Assembly (NCBI GenBank): GCA_022494885.1
Contig: JAGVSM010003993.1
Span: forward strand, 62,001 to 126,000
Reading direction: 5' to 3'
Origin: Micrasema longulum
Taxonomy: Eukaryota; Arthropoda; Insecta; Trichoptera; Brachycentridae
Length of the DNA stretch: 64,000 nt
A model generated the notes under the pieces. The model did no database searches and was not told the origin of the DNA. It was given only the letters and a program-made list of their open reading frames with translations. Both the position numbers and the translations under genes were made by a program. Positions 46,054 through 58,600 of this stretch are shown piece after piece (positions within the stretch are counted from its first letter, which is position 1; the number at the start of each line of letters is the position of its first letter).

Positions 46054-46111
46054 GTGATAAGTTGTTAAAAGGTTAAAAATTGCGAAGAAAATTTTATTAG
46101 ACAAGCTCAAG
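46054..46111 (+). promoter_or_regulatory. 5' leader exon of the CCCH gene
   Basis: TATTTTTTTACAG at 46041-46053 is a strong acceptor directly upstream of the ATG, so the leader very likely contains an intron and a further noncoding exon upstream that I could not find. The start context is CAAGATGG, favourable for initiation. Confidence 0.6.
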
Positions 46112-46625
46112 ATGGCAGAGCACATAGAGACACAAGATGAGTTTCCTTCTCTAAATGTGAGTTTTCCGGACAGTGAATTGAGTTCTTCACGTAGAGAAAG
46201 CAGTCCTCCATTGAGTTCTTCACTGACTCCGGCGAGTGTCTCTGAGCATTCGCAGGGACCCAGTCCGCCTGCGCCACCGTCCACCCCCCCGCCGCAACCC
46301 GTCAGCCCTCTGCCCTTCAACCCCCAGCAGCCTCCGCCACCGTCAGACGCCCAGGCCGTTCCCACCGCCAAGTTCATATTCTCCAAGGCTCCGAACAATA
46401 AGTACAAGAAGGCATCTGAGAAATCTCTAAATATCTGCCACGATTACGTAAACAGTACTTGCAAAAGAGAATTTTGCAAGTTTCTACATGTATCGCTTCA
46501 AGAAGAAGAGTTTTTAAAAAAAACGGGGAAGATTTCGGAAAATAATAACCAAAATGTGTTAGTACCCCGGCCAGCCCTAAATGTTCGCTCTGCCGCTTTG
46601 AAAAGACCTGCAATTGATTTCTCAG
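46112..46625 (+). CDS. CCCH gene coding exon 1
   Basis: It carries the proline-rich N-terminus (PSPPAPPSTPPPQPVSPLPF) and the complete zinc finger, then LVPRPALNVRSAALKRPAID. The frame stays open past the donor TCAG|GTAAAT to 46849, but the added residues are AT-rich intron-like sequence, so splicing at 46625 is preferred. Confidence 0.9.
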
Positions 46626-49600
46626 GTAAATTAATTTTACATTACATATTTGAGCCTGTTGCAGCAGACTTATTTTGTCAATTTCGTTTTGTAAATTCGT
46701 TCATTCGTCATATCGCACTTTTAGGACTAAAACGACTCGACTCAAAAAAACTTTTTGGGAAATTGCCAAAGAAGAATGTAAATTGTGACACCTTCGTATT
46801 CTTTCATCGATTGTATTTCGTATTTTTCGAAGTAAGCACCAAATTTTGAGTTAAAAATTATGCCGAAGGCTTTCAGCTATAAATCTATGAAAAAAAGCGG
46901 AATGAAAATAAATTATTATAGGTTGAAACCTATAATTATTTAACACAAGACGTTTATTTAATGAGTCATTATAAGATTGAAATAAAAACAAACAAAAGCA
47001 CAATATTTTGAGTTTGTCCAAATTTTTGTAGACAAGGACTGGATTCAACTCCCTGGGGAGCTGTTTATATTAACATATTACAACAGAGATGAAGAACATT
47101 TAAGAGAAGGTAATACAGAAGTCCAGGCATTTACAGGGCTTATGACCTGTCAATGGCTGGTTTAAGTGGCCAGTTTCAGGCGTTGCCTAGTATGTAGGTG
47201 AAATAATTCAATTAGTTGAATCTCACCTGCATAAATAAAGGTTTCAGCTCTTTAACTTCACAAACATCAACAGATGAAAGAATTGAAGGAATATAGATGT
47301 TCAAATATAGGCAGAATGGTGAATGTTACACAGTGTGTAAAGTGGCCACTTAAACCAGCCATTGACAGTTCATAAGCCCTGTAGATGCCAGGACTTCTAT
47401 ATTACCTTCTCTTAAATGTTCTTCATCTCTGTTGTAATATGTTAATATAAACAAAAGCACTTTGATAAATAGGGTAATGACATAAATTTTATTGGGTCAT
47501 ATCAGGTCACCAAACCCGTGTTTTTGATGTTTCAAACGACATAAACATAAATAAGTTACTAAGATTTTCGATAATTTAAATAATAAAATGACATTAAGTT
47601 AAATAAGTCACTAGGATTATCGGTAAGTCAGAACGACACAATCACAAAGCCGAATTGGTTGTTTTAATATTTTTTTTAATAAGGTAAACATGTCATTTGT
47701 ATTGGAATAAAATCGACTCAACCGGCTTTCGGTCAGTACGTGTTTGTCTGCGTTGCGTCCTTCACACAGTATGTAAACACGACACTAATTGCGTCGCTTC
47801 GGTACTGACACGGAATCTAAATTCTCTGAGTAATAAAGAGACCCATGTAACGGCTTTGTCCTATTCCCACTCGAATGTTGCGTTTTTTTAAATGCAGAAA
47901 GATGGATAATGTTTATTGAAGTCGTTTTATGATCTTAACTCATTTTAAGCTTTTTTGAGTTAAGTCGTTTTCATCCTAATGGTGCAATATATCCATCTCT
48001 TACGCAATTAAAATCGTATTTTGTTCTTGTTCCCTCTCATACGATACGAATGAATTAACGAAACGAATAACTTCCAGAATAAGGCATCAGGTGGAGCAAA
48101 CAAACTGACAAAATGACAAAACTTTTGTATTTAAAGTGAGTTTACTCAATGAGCTTTTTGCATATTTTTTTTTGCTTAACTATTTTGATATTTTTCATTT
48201 GTTTTGTAAATAAAGAACCAGAAAAAAAGATTGTAGGAATATACTGAGTACAGAAATAGTCTATAAGCAATGTATTTACCTCATCTTCGAAATGTCAGTT
48301 AGATCACATCACTTCCAATAGGCTCATTCAATGTTTTTTTTAATGGATTATTTAAGTTAAGTCTTCTACTTTTTTATCCTACCGGGAATCGAACACAAAA
48401 CTTCCCACAATATAGACAAATGCACTTACCACTAGATCACGATGCGGGCATGTGTAAATATAGTAAAGATAGGAAAGGAATCTCGTGTGTAGTGTGGGAA
48501 ATCAATGTATGACAAGGTTACGAATGGGGAAATCAGACGATAGTGCATATCAGAGACAGGTGTAATTGATAAGATTATGAAACGGTCACTAAGATGGTTT
48601 GATCACGTAGAAAACATGGATGAAGAAAGAATGGTAAAACAGATATATATATATGGTGAAAATGACCAAGAGTCGCGAGAGTCATGTTCACATAAACCAA
48701 AATTTCAAGTCTGCTCATGTCAAAAGAAGATACAATCGAAGGGCGTGTATGTCAATATAGACGTGTGTGTTGTTCTATCTTCTCTGCCTACCAATTTGTC
48801 CAACCATCATGTCCAACTCAGTACCTAGCACTGGTTTTGTACATGTATGAGTGTATTTGTACAATATTAATTTTACTTTCTTTTATTTTTATTAGGTTTA
48901 TATTTTAATGAACTCATAAATTTACTTTCAAAATATGTGAAAAAAATAAACCTAATTTATTTACTGTTTTAACAAATTAAAACTTCCTTAAACCACGTAC
49001 TGCTAGTATTTGCTGTTTTAGAGATATTATTATTGGTGACCGAAGTTTCAGTTTCGGCTGAAAATATTGTTTCGGTCGGTCACTGGTTATTCTTGTTATT
49101 ATTTGTCATAGGCAAGCAGCTTTTGCTGGTACACCTATATCTCGTGTACTGCTTTTTGTCTGCATTCTTCCTTCAAAAAAGTATCCTAACTGTTTTTGAA
49201 CTGGTTTGACCGAAATGGAATGTATACTTAGCCTGGTAATTTATTCCCATCTGAAACCCTCCTGCTGAAAAGGATGTTTTTCTTGGGATTGAGGTGGAAT
49301 TTGGGATGATAGAGCTTTCAGTTATGACCCTGTAAATTGATGTTGGGTTTTCATTGATACACTTCATGCAGGGGGCATCATAGTAATCATTTAGTATCTT
49401 ATAAGTCCCCTCTCTTCTACCGTTGTTCCAATGCTGTAAGTTTTAGTGCTTTTAATCTATCATGTAGTATGGGGATTTTCGTAGCACATCTTTGGACTTT
49501 TTCCAATAGCTCAATGTATTTAGTGAATTAGAGACTCCATATTTGGTATCTATACTCCAATAGGTCTTACATAGATATTGCATATTTTAAGGAATATCTC

Positions 49601-52600
49601 TGGAGTAATATTTTGGAATGCCTTCTTAATCAAATAAATTATTGACTTGGCTTTCTCGGTGATAGATGTGATGTCAGCTTCCCATTTTAAATCCATTGAT
49701 ATGGTTATGCAGAGATCTTTTTGATGCTCTACGGGTTTGAGTTGGACATCACCCTATAGGTAAGTATGCGTAGAATTGTTTTTGCCTATGGTACATTTTG
49801 AAAGAGGTTCGCAAATAGTTTGGTGCCGTCTGCAAAGATACTCGATTGATATTTTAAGACTGTTTTGAGATTGTTAATGTATAGGATGAAAAGGATCAGG
49901 CTATTGGATATTGATTGCCAAATTGAGAGTCGGTTTTTATTCCATTAAGTTATTTAATTTTTTTTTCTAAAGGAGTTTATATACTGAATAAAAAATAGTT
50001 TTGAGCTTGATTTCGTTATAAATACTTGTGATTTTTTACAGGACCTCCACCAAAAAAAATGTTTGATGTTAGCCAACCCCCGCCTCTTGTACCCCAGGAT
50101 TTAACTGACAGGAAAAGGTTTGTATAAATGACTATGACTGTGATTGCATTATTATATTTTTACCACGGTACCTCCAGACACTTGTCGAGAAGCTTGGCAA
50201 GCGTACACAAGCTAAACGTCAGCAGCCTCATGCTTGCAAATGCGGCAAGCACTTAAAAGCGTCAGCGAGGCAAGCCAAGCGCTAGCAAGCGCAAGCGTGT
50301 GGAGCCATTTAATTAAGTTATGTTGTAAAAAAAAGTATAATGTTAAGTGTCCTCAGCCCGGGTAACCCCAGTGAGGTTGCCTTATTTTTGTTATTAATCT
50401 TTGTTTATAATGGGAAAAAATTGATAAATAAATCTTTAAACATTTAAATGAAGAAATATATCATATTGAAATTTTTCAGATAGTGTTTCATGTTTTTTTG
50501 CATGACTTCAGTCTATTTATTTCTATTGATTATTAAACGAAAAGTGACGGTAGAAATTAAATAAAAACGTTAAAATTAATCAAAACCAGTGTTTAACCAA
50601 ATCCACCCCATGAGGTGGTCTAATGGCACAACTTTCTAAGATTTCCATGACCTAATTTACCTTATCACACCTAGTCCAAAGTTCTATAATAGATTGACGA
50701 ATGATGGGAAAAATAAATCGGGGACTGGTAAGCACTGAGTTTAGTTGGTCAATACATTGGCTAAAGAATGTTCCTAAATTTTCTCCTACCTTGGAATGAC
50801 TGAAAATTTGATGAAAAATGTTATGTAACCTAGGTAGCATGTCCAACCATAGAACACTAAAGTGGTTTGATTGTTTATAGTAATAATACCTCTTTTTTTT
50901 TTAATACTCACCGCTTTGGCTAATAGGTACTGATATTAGAACATTCAATTTAGTCAGTAAAATTTCTTAGGGGAAATTCATTGTAATTTACAAAAAAAGG
51001 TGCAGCAAAAGTAGATGATGAATTGACATTGGATATTTTATTTTATTAACATGTACCTGAAAATTGCCTTTTACAAAGCTTATAATTTATAAACATATTT
51101 GGTTCAATTATTTAAAAAAAACATTCCTACATTTCTTTTTACATAAGATTAAGGAAACAAAAATTATACCTAAAAATAGAAGTTTAAAGCAATTAAAAAA
51201 TAAATGTAAAAATCTAATTAAATAAAAAAATATTTTAAAGGATTAATATGGAGTCATATATGGAGTCCAGCAAGGATGCATTCTGTCTCCTCTCCTTTTT
51301 AACATGTACTCAGGGCCATTTTAGAGATGTGGAAAAATTATAAACAATATCCGATACGCGGATCTTACTACGCGGGTGACAGTACATATCGTCTCCGTTC
51401 AGGTAAAAGTCACTAACCCTAAAAATGACAGTTTTGAGTTGAATATGCCATTGGAAACATAAAATTATGTTCTTTAAGAGGCAAACGTCATCAAGACAAG
51501 TACATGCGAATTATTCGTTTTTTTTTACTAAATGACTTTATATAATTATATATTAAAACATTAAAAAAACATTTTTTTAAATATTTCTTCAAATTTATAT
51601 GAATTTTTATCCTCAACGTTATAATGGTTATTCCCAATATTTTTTTGGTTTCACTAACTCTTATAGCTTGCATTATCCAGCTTATAAACTAGCAAAAGTC
51701 ACTTAATAAAATTTTAGCCACCTTGCCTCATTAAAAACCTTCCAGATATTTTTTAATGAATCAGAAGAAAAAATTTACCAACGGAATTTATTAAAAAGAT
51801 ATTAATCAATTATGTTGTATACACAAAACCTCCAAAACATAAAAATCAGATTTTTCGTTGGTCTCCAAACTTTCAAATTGTTATTTCTCAAAATTATGTT
51901 TTTTGGGCTGAGTTTAGTGACTTTTGCCTGAACGGCAACGATATGTTTCTTATTTTAAATATTTAAATTTAAGCAAAATAGTGTATATTAAACAGCTAAA
52001 AAGGATAATTTAGACCTGCTAATAACAGGTCATAATTTCTGTAAATTCCTACACATCCATATATCCTTTTCAAATAAAAAAAATTGTCTGTTATTTTTGT
52101 ATTTTTTTTACGGTGGTGGTTATAGCACAGAACACCCAGGCATATGAAAAATTACACGTTATCATACATACCTCAGTTTGCTTTAATATTCTCTTATAGT
52201 TCGGCTTCCCTGATAGATGAGATTTATAAAAGGTACAGTCTTCCAATCACCAATAGACAAATTCAAGGTATGTATATCAATTTTGTTAACCTCCTAAATA
52301 TATATTGTAAAAATAATTGCTACTCAGACAAGCAATCATTTTTTATTCAAGTAAACATAAGTAAAGAATTACTTGCAACATAAATTTCCGAAAACAAATT
52401 CAAGGAAGTGGTGTTCTGTTGATAAATGCTCCATTGAAAGGCCTGCAGCCAGAGCTGGACCTACCATAGGTTCAGTTGGCACAAAGAACCAGACACTTGC
52501 TCGCAAGGGAGGGGAGAATAACATGCTCATATTCATTCACAAATGTGCATATTCCCGTCCCTTTTTAGTTAGTAACTGGGCGCTAGCGCCCTTAAAAGTT

Positions 52601-55600
52601 GTTTACATGTGAACAATACAATATTGTTCTGTACCAGGACTCGACCATTGTCCATGTACAAACAGCAATTTTTAGGACAGAACATTGTTGCAGAGATAGA
52701 CCGGCAGGCTATCTCGTGTGAATACGCACGGACAGGACCCTATGACAATAGTGATTCGCTCGACATGCCACTCCTGCTCAAAATAATCCTTTAATTCCTA
52801 TACATTTTGGTATAAAATAACTAATGTTTTTCGTGAACTCACTAGCGATAAACGCCGGTGTGTATTCATTTTCGCAGCGTGCAGGTGTGATCTGCGACCG
52901 AATTTTCGTATTGTCCCAACCCCCTTTCCTGCGCGGTCGAGGCTGGGACGAGACAATATTGTATTGTATTGTCCACGTGTAAACGAGTTTTGATCCGGCG
53001 CTGCCTGCAGCATTATGCCCAGTACATTGGTTGTCATGTTGGAGTAGCTAGTGAGTACTCTAATGTATTCACTTGAAATGATATCTTGAGTATATTAACA
53101 TTTACACAAACAGATAAATTTGAGTTATGAAGCGATTTGCTATAAAGAGTTATAAACATACGAGGCTATGTTTTGTAGTTTCAAATGCCCTCATAAAGCA
53201 TATCCAAAGACATTTTCATGAGGGCATAAATAAAATATTTTTTTCTTAGATAGCCATAAGAAACATCCTGAAATCATTATTGATTTACCTCTGTAAATTG
53301 AGAGTACAAAAGTTATTGATTCTATTTGAATTTAATCACAAGAACTATTTTGTTGTTTACTGTAATGCGTGAGTGTAACAATTGTAATCCAAAGTTTTGT
53401 CCAATTTATGATTGCCCCTTTGCACGACATGTTCAGGTCCAGAGATGAAAGGAATAATTGATCCCGGTGTACCACTTAATTTGTATTCACTAAAGGATCG
53501 AGACATTTCTCTTACACAAGAGGAAAGTTATCGGATTAATCAAAGGTTTGTCTTTATTTAATTTTTATTATGAAAATTAAAATTGATTGGATTTATGTAA
53601 GCATAATTTATTCACTATGTTGAATAACAACATTCACAATATGAAATAAATTGATTTTATTATTTTGTACATGTTAGGAATATTGTAGCTTCAGATCGTT
53701 TTTGTCCAACAGTCCAAAACACAAATCTGCAGAAATAGAGCTTTCAAATTTATTTTTTTTGCATAACGGGCATAAATAATGACCAGAACTTAATACTAAA
53801 CTCATTAAAAATCCCTTAGTCCTTTTTTTTTATTTTTAAATTCACACTTAACTAAATTTTGTTAAAAATGGTCTGTTGGACAAAAACGAACTAAACAACG
53901 ATATGTCCACTATTTGGTTACCATCCACTAGGTCTATTATTTAGTTTCCAACCGGGTAGTTGTAAAATGTTTATTACTTCAATCACCTCTTTTGTTACCT
54001 GAATGGGTGACTGGAGCGTAAGATATTCTTACGCTTGAGGAATTGATGTTCAGATTCTATTATCGTACTAACAGTACTGTAGGGAAAATACTTTTACGAC
54101 ATGTAATATTTAAAAAAATAAATTACGTGCATGAAAGTCTTATATATAAAACAAAAATATGTTTTTTATTTAACTTTATCTTTTTTAAAGCATCAAATTT
54201 CATTTAAATGTAAAAATTCACTATTGATTGTTTTCATTTCATAAATGTTCAAGTTACACAAATGATGAATTTTTCGTTTCGTATTCTCACACCTTCTTTG
54301 GATTTTCACAGACCGTTTGCTCCTTTAGATTGAACCATTATTTTCTTATATGTATAAAAAGGAGAAAGAAGGACAAATAGATCCTTTTCTCATTGAAATA
54401 TACCTATATATTATAAAAATTATCACTTATTTTAGAAAGTTGTAAAAGATTTAGTAAAGTTTATTCACTAGAAATTAGCAGCAGAAGTGAAAATATATGT
54501 AACCGATTCTATAGCATTTATTTTCGCACCATGACTTCATTTTGTTTTACTAATGTTTTCTCTTTTTGTAGAAAAATATAATTTTAAAACACTTATTTTG
54601 ATTTTTCATCTTGGTTTTGAGTCGTGCAGAAAAATCTGTTTTATAATTTTTCTTTTAAGTTCGTATTTTTTCTTGTATTATTATTTGAACTCGCATACCT
54701 AACTATTTTATATACGTATATATTTATTCATAACTGAAACTACTATCAGCTAACTAACATAACGCCTGTTTTATCTCTCAGAACCTTTGCTCAAATATCC
54801 TTTTCCCTTGTTACAAACACCTCAATTATGTATTAAAAATAATTTTATAAAATTCAAGATTTTTCTGCATCTAAAAATATTTTGGAATTCGTCATCACTA
54901 CCATAAGAGGGGTCTAAAAGTACGTTAATTATTTATTATCTATACTTAATGCATAAAAAACTAAAATAAAAGTTAAACAATAACTTTAACTGTGTAGCAA
55001 ATCTTAAGAGAATTGCTAAATTATAATTATTTATTGAACGGTACAAAAAACCCTTTTATCAAATCCCCTGGACAGTGACATCAGCAGAGAACTGGAATGT
55101 TCTTTATTAGGTTTTTTTTTTTACCAAGTAATTAATATTAATTAAATGTCTCAAAATTCCAGCAAACTTAAGCATACATACTGAAGAAATGTTCTTCCTC
55201 AATCCAATGGTAAGATAGTAAGCATTTTTTATTGAGTCATGAATAATTGCGCGACATATAATATTGTGCTCTGGAGCGACAGACTTTTTCATATTGCGAA
55301 TCATGAAGATTGAGTTCTTTGAGAGTGGAACGTTAATAAAAATATATATTACCGGGCTGGGCCTAGATGTTATGGAAGATTTTCATTTTGAATTGAAAGC
55401 TGTCTCAAAAGACGTGTAACGTTCTTAATCAAATATTTTATATCGTGATGTGCGCTGTTGAATTTACCAAAACATGATTTTACTAGTAAAAAAGCATTTA
55501 ATCCAATAATTTTCAACCAATATACTCATAAACAAAAAAATAATTTAAAACTAAAAAATACATAATGTATCTATTTTACTAATTTTATTAAATATCACAA

Positions 55601-58600
55601 AAATGCTCACTTTCAACAAAGAAAAATTTGAAAATCAAAAAATAATAGATGTTTACAAAATTTAAATAGACCGGATTGCAAAAATCATTGAATTATTACT
55701 TCAAAATGTGTATTTTTTAAATGAAAAACCGCTGTCCACTTGATTGTGTCGGGAATCATATACATATTGTGTTAAATTCAGTTTAGCATCAATATCAAAT
55801 TCTCTGCTTTAGAGATTAAATATATTTACGGCTTCTGTGTAATTGTTGAGTTCGCCTATTCTGGCTACCTCCCATCTCGGGAAGATGATGGTATGTGACA
55901 CCAGTTGGAAGGGACTAGGACAGTCGACCACGTCTCTCACTCTCCCAGGTTGTGCCCTTTTTTACCTCACCTCTCCACTCTAATTTATCCTTGGCGAGAT
56001 CTTTTCAACTATCGGCGTGTATACAAAATGTCTCGTATCTCATTTATAGAAACCCTTAAATTGCAATCACCGACATCCACGGGTCCAACCTCCAATAGAA
56101 GCATTATAAAAATAAAATAAAACTTTCGTTCTGAACATTGGTTTTTTTCATTGTTCAATATTATTTCAGCTTTTATGTGATTACTTTTCCTGGATCAAAA
56201 CTGTCAATTTGTATTTAGCATACAGATGTGTGCCATTTGTCTGTAGTGATAATATTGTTTTTTTTTTTTCATCGTTCAATATTGTTTGAGCTTTTATGTG
56301 ATTACTTTTGCTGGATCAAAGCTGCCAATTTGTATTTAGCATACAGATGTGTGCCATTTGTCTGTAGTGATAATATTGGTGGAAAACATGAAATGAAAAT
56401 AACTTTTCACATTGCTTCTATTACATATATCGAAAGGTATCCTTACTCCAGATTCTGGCTGGGCTAAAATTCTATCTTTGTCACACACACTTAAAAAGTT
56501 TGCCATTTTTGTAAATGTTCTCTAATTTTACACACCCTAAACAAAAAGTGGAAAAATAAAATAAAATTAGTAGTTAAAAATAAAGTTGCTAAATTAATTT
56601 TATTAAAAAGTCTAGCATTTAGTATATTTAAAAAAGTAAAAATTTTCTGCAAAAATGAAGTCTGCGAAGGTTGCCAAAAATATTACTAAAGTGTAACTTT
56701 TATACGTGACATTTTCTTCCTAAATATGGCAGAAGGTGGTATATTGTATAGTTTTTTTATGCCGAATTTGCATATGCACTCTTTTTCCTTTATACACACC
56801 TTTTGAGACTACTTATGTAACTAGATTTGAGAGAAACGAATCTCGGCCCAGTCTACCAATCGAAACGTAATGTTTAGTTTAAGAATTTTCAAATTTGGAA
56901 AAAACTCTTTTACACTAGTAATGTATTTTTTTAAAGTACATATAAAACTGGCAAATATTAATACAAATAATAAACATACTTTTTGTAAATATTATAATTT
57001 CAATCATGTTTTCTTTATTTAAATGATCTTTTTTAATAATAAACAAAAGTTATAAACATTTCACATTTTATATCATTAATATTCCTCAAATTTCTAGTAA
57101 TAATTAGGCCTCAATTTTTTTATTTTGCTTTTGACTACTTAAAAGATTTGATATTTTGTATGTCACAGTAATTTAAGGCGTATTTTTGCATTTCCTCGCA
57201 GTGCTTTCACTAAATAAAAAACTACAACCTTATCAATGTTAAACGATCTTTCTGTGTAACTTGAATAGTTTCAGTAAATTTAATCAAACTTCTACCATAC
57301 CTAAATCCAGATCCTCCGCGATGTACCTCTCCCAATATTAAAATCCTTAACATATCTCATTTTCATACATAATTTCTTTTATGTACTTTTATTATAATTA
57401 GGAATATGTACATGGTTATAACATTTTTTTTAATGAAATATAACATGATATTGCAAACAAAGTTTTGTTATGGTGCAAAACATAACATATTTGGTTTACA
57501 TGTCCTGTAAGACTAAGAATACAGTTATAAGCGAGACACATACTAATAATCCTAACTTTGTAGTTGTACTAGCGCATCATTTGTCACATATATATCTAAG
57601 TTAATGCTGCGTTTTTTAGTCTGAAGGTTTGTGGCTTTATATTTAAGTGTAGCATATTTTCCCGTTGGTTCTGCTATTGAATTAGTTTTTTTATTTTTAT
57701 TATTCGTATCTACATACAATCAAACTGAGGTTCCACCGGAGGTTCAGGAAAAAAATTGACACTGATCAGTGATGGATACAGTATCTCATTATCAAAATGT
57801 TCAATTCTGGAAATTACATCTAGGTGTAAACAAAAAATTTGAAATATTCATTTGAATTCAATAATTCTAAGAAAAATCCTTGGAACTTGTAAACATAAAT
57901 GAATACTTCTACTGTAGGCATTCTTAATGTTACTATGCTACGAGAGTAGGTCCAAAAATTGGCGGAATGGATGGGTTGCCAGTGGGTGGGTACTAATATA
58001 TTTAAATAAATCTAGTATTGATATAATGAGTAAATAGTTTCCAAGTTACATCTGAATAAGTAAGTCAATCGGCAAAAAATATTGATTATGGATAAAATGA
58101 TGTTTCGAGCTGTCATTAAATTTCTCACTAAACTGAATAATCATTTTGCAAGGGATGTCGGCAGTATAAAGGGATTCTTGTCCCGGGAAACCATGATTTA
58201 TAAATGGTATGGTCTTGTCGGAGATGACGGAAAGTCAATTGAAGACGATCCCCACCCTGGACGCCACTTCCTCAAGCTTTATTGAAAAAGTTGAAAAACT
58301 CACATTAGAGGATACCTGTTTGAAGGAAAAAAAGCTATCAAAAGTGGTAGTATATCTCCAAAAAAAATTAATTGAAACAAATATTTAAAAAGACAATGAA
58401 TATTTGATAACTGAACAAAAGACTAAAATATTTTGGTTTGTAGATTGAATCAAAGTCTTATTTCAGCTCTCCTGAACATTTTTGAAAATACAGATGGTCT
58501 CTTCTGCCATTTGACTACGGATATATAACTACATCTATTTTGAGAATCCTAGATCATCATCTTGGTATGTCAAAAGTCCGCGGAAGACGGGTGCTGAAAA

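Noticed and set aside
46048..46407. 119-codon minus-strand frame opposite CCCH exon 1
   Set aside because: It is the mirror of the proline-rich coding region (Gly-rich antisense) and lacks independent support.
46626..46849. Read-through extension of the first CCCH exon
   Set aside because: The frame stays open past 46625, but the sequence becomes AT-rich and a good donor plus in-phase downstream exons favour splicing.
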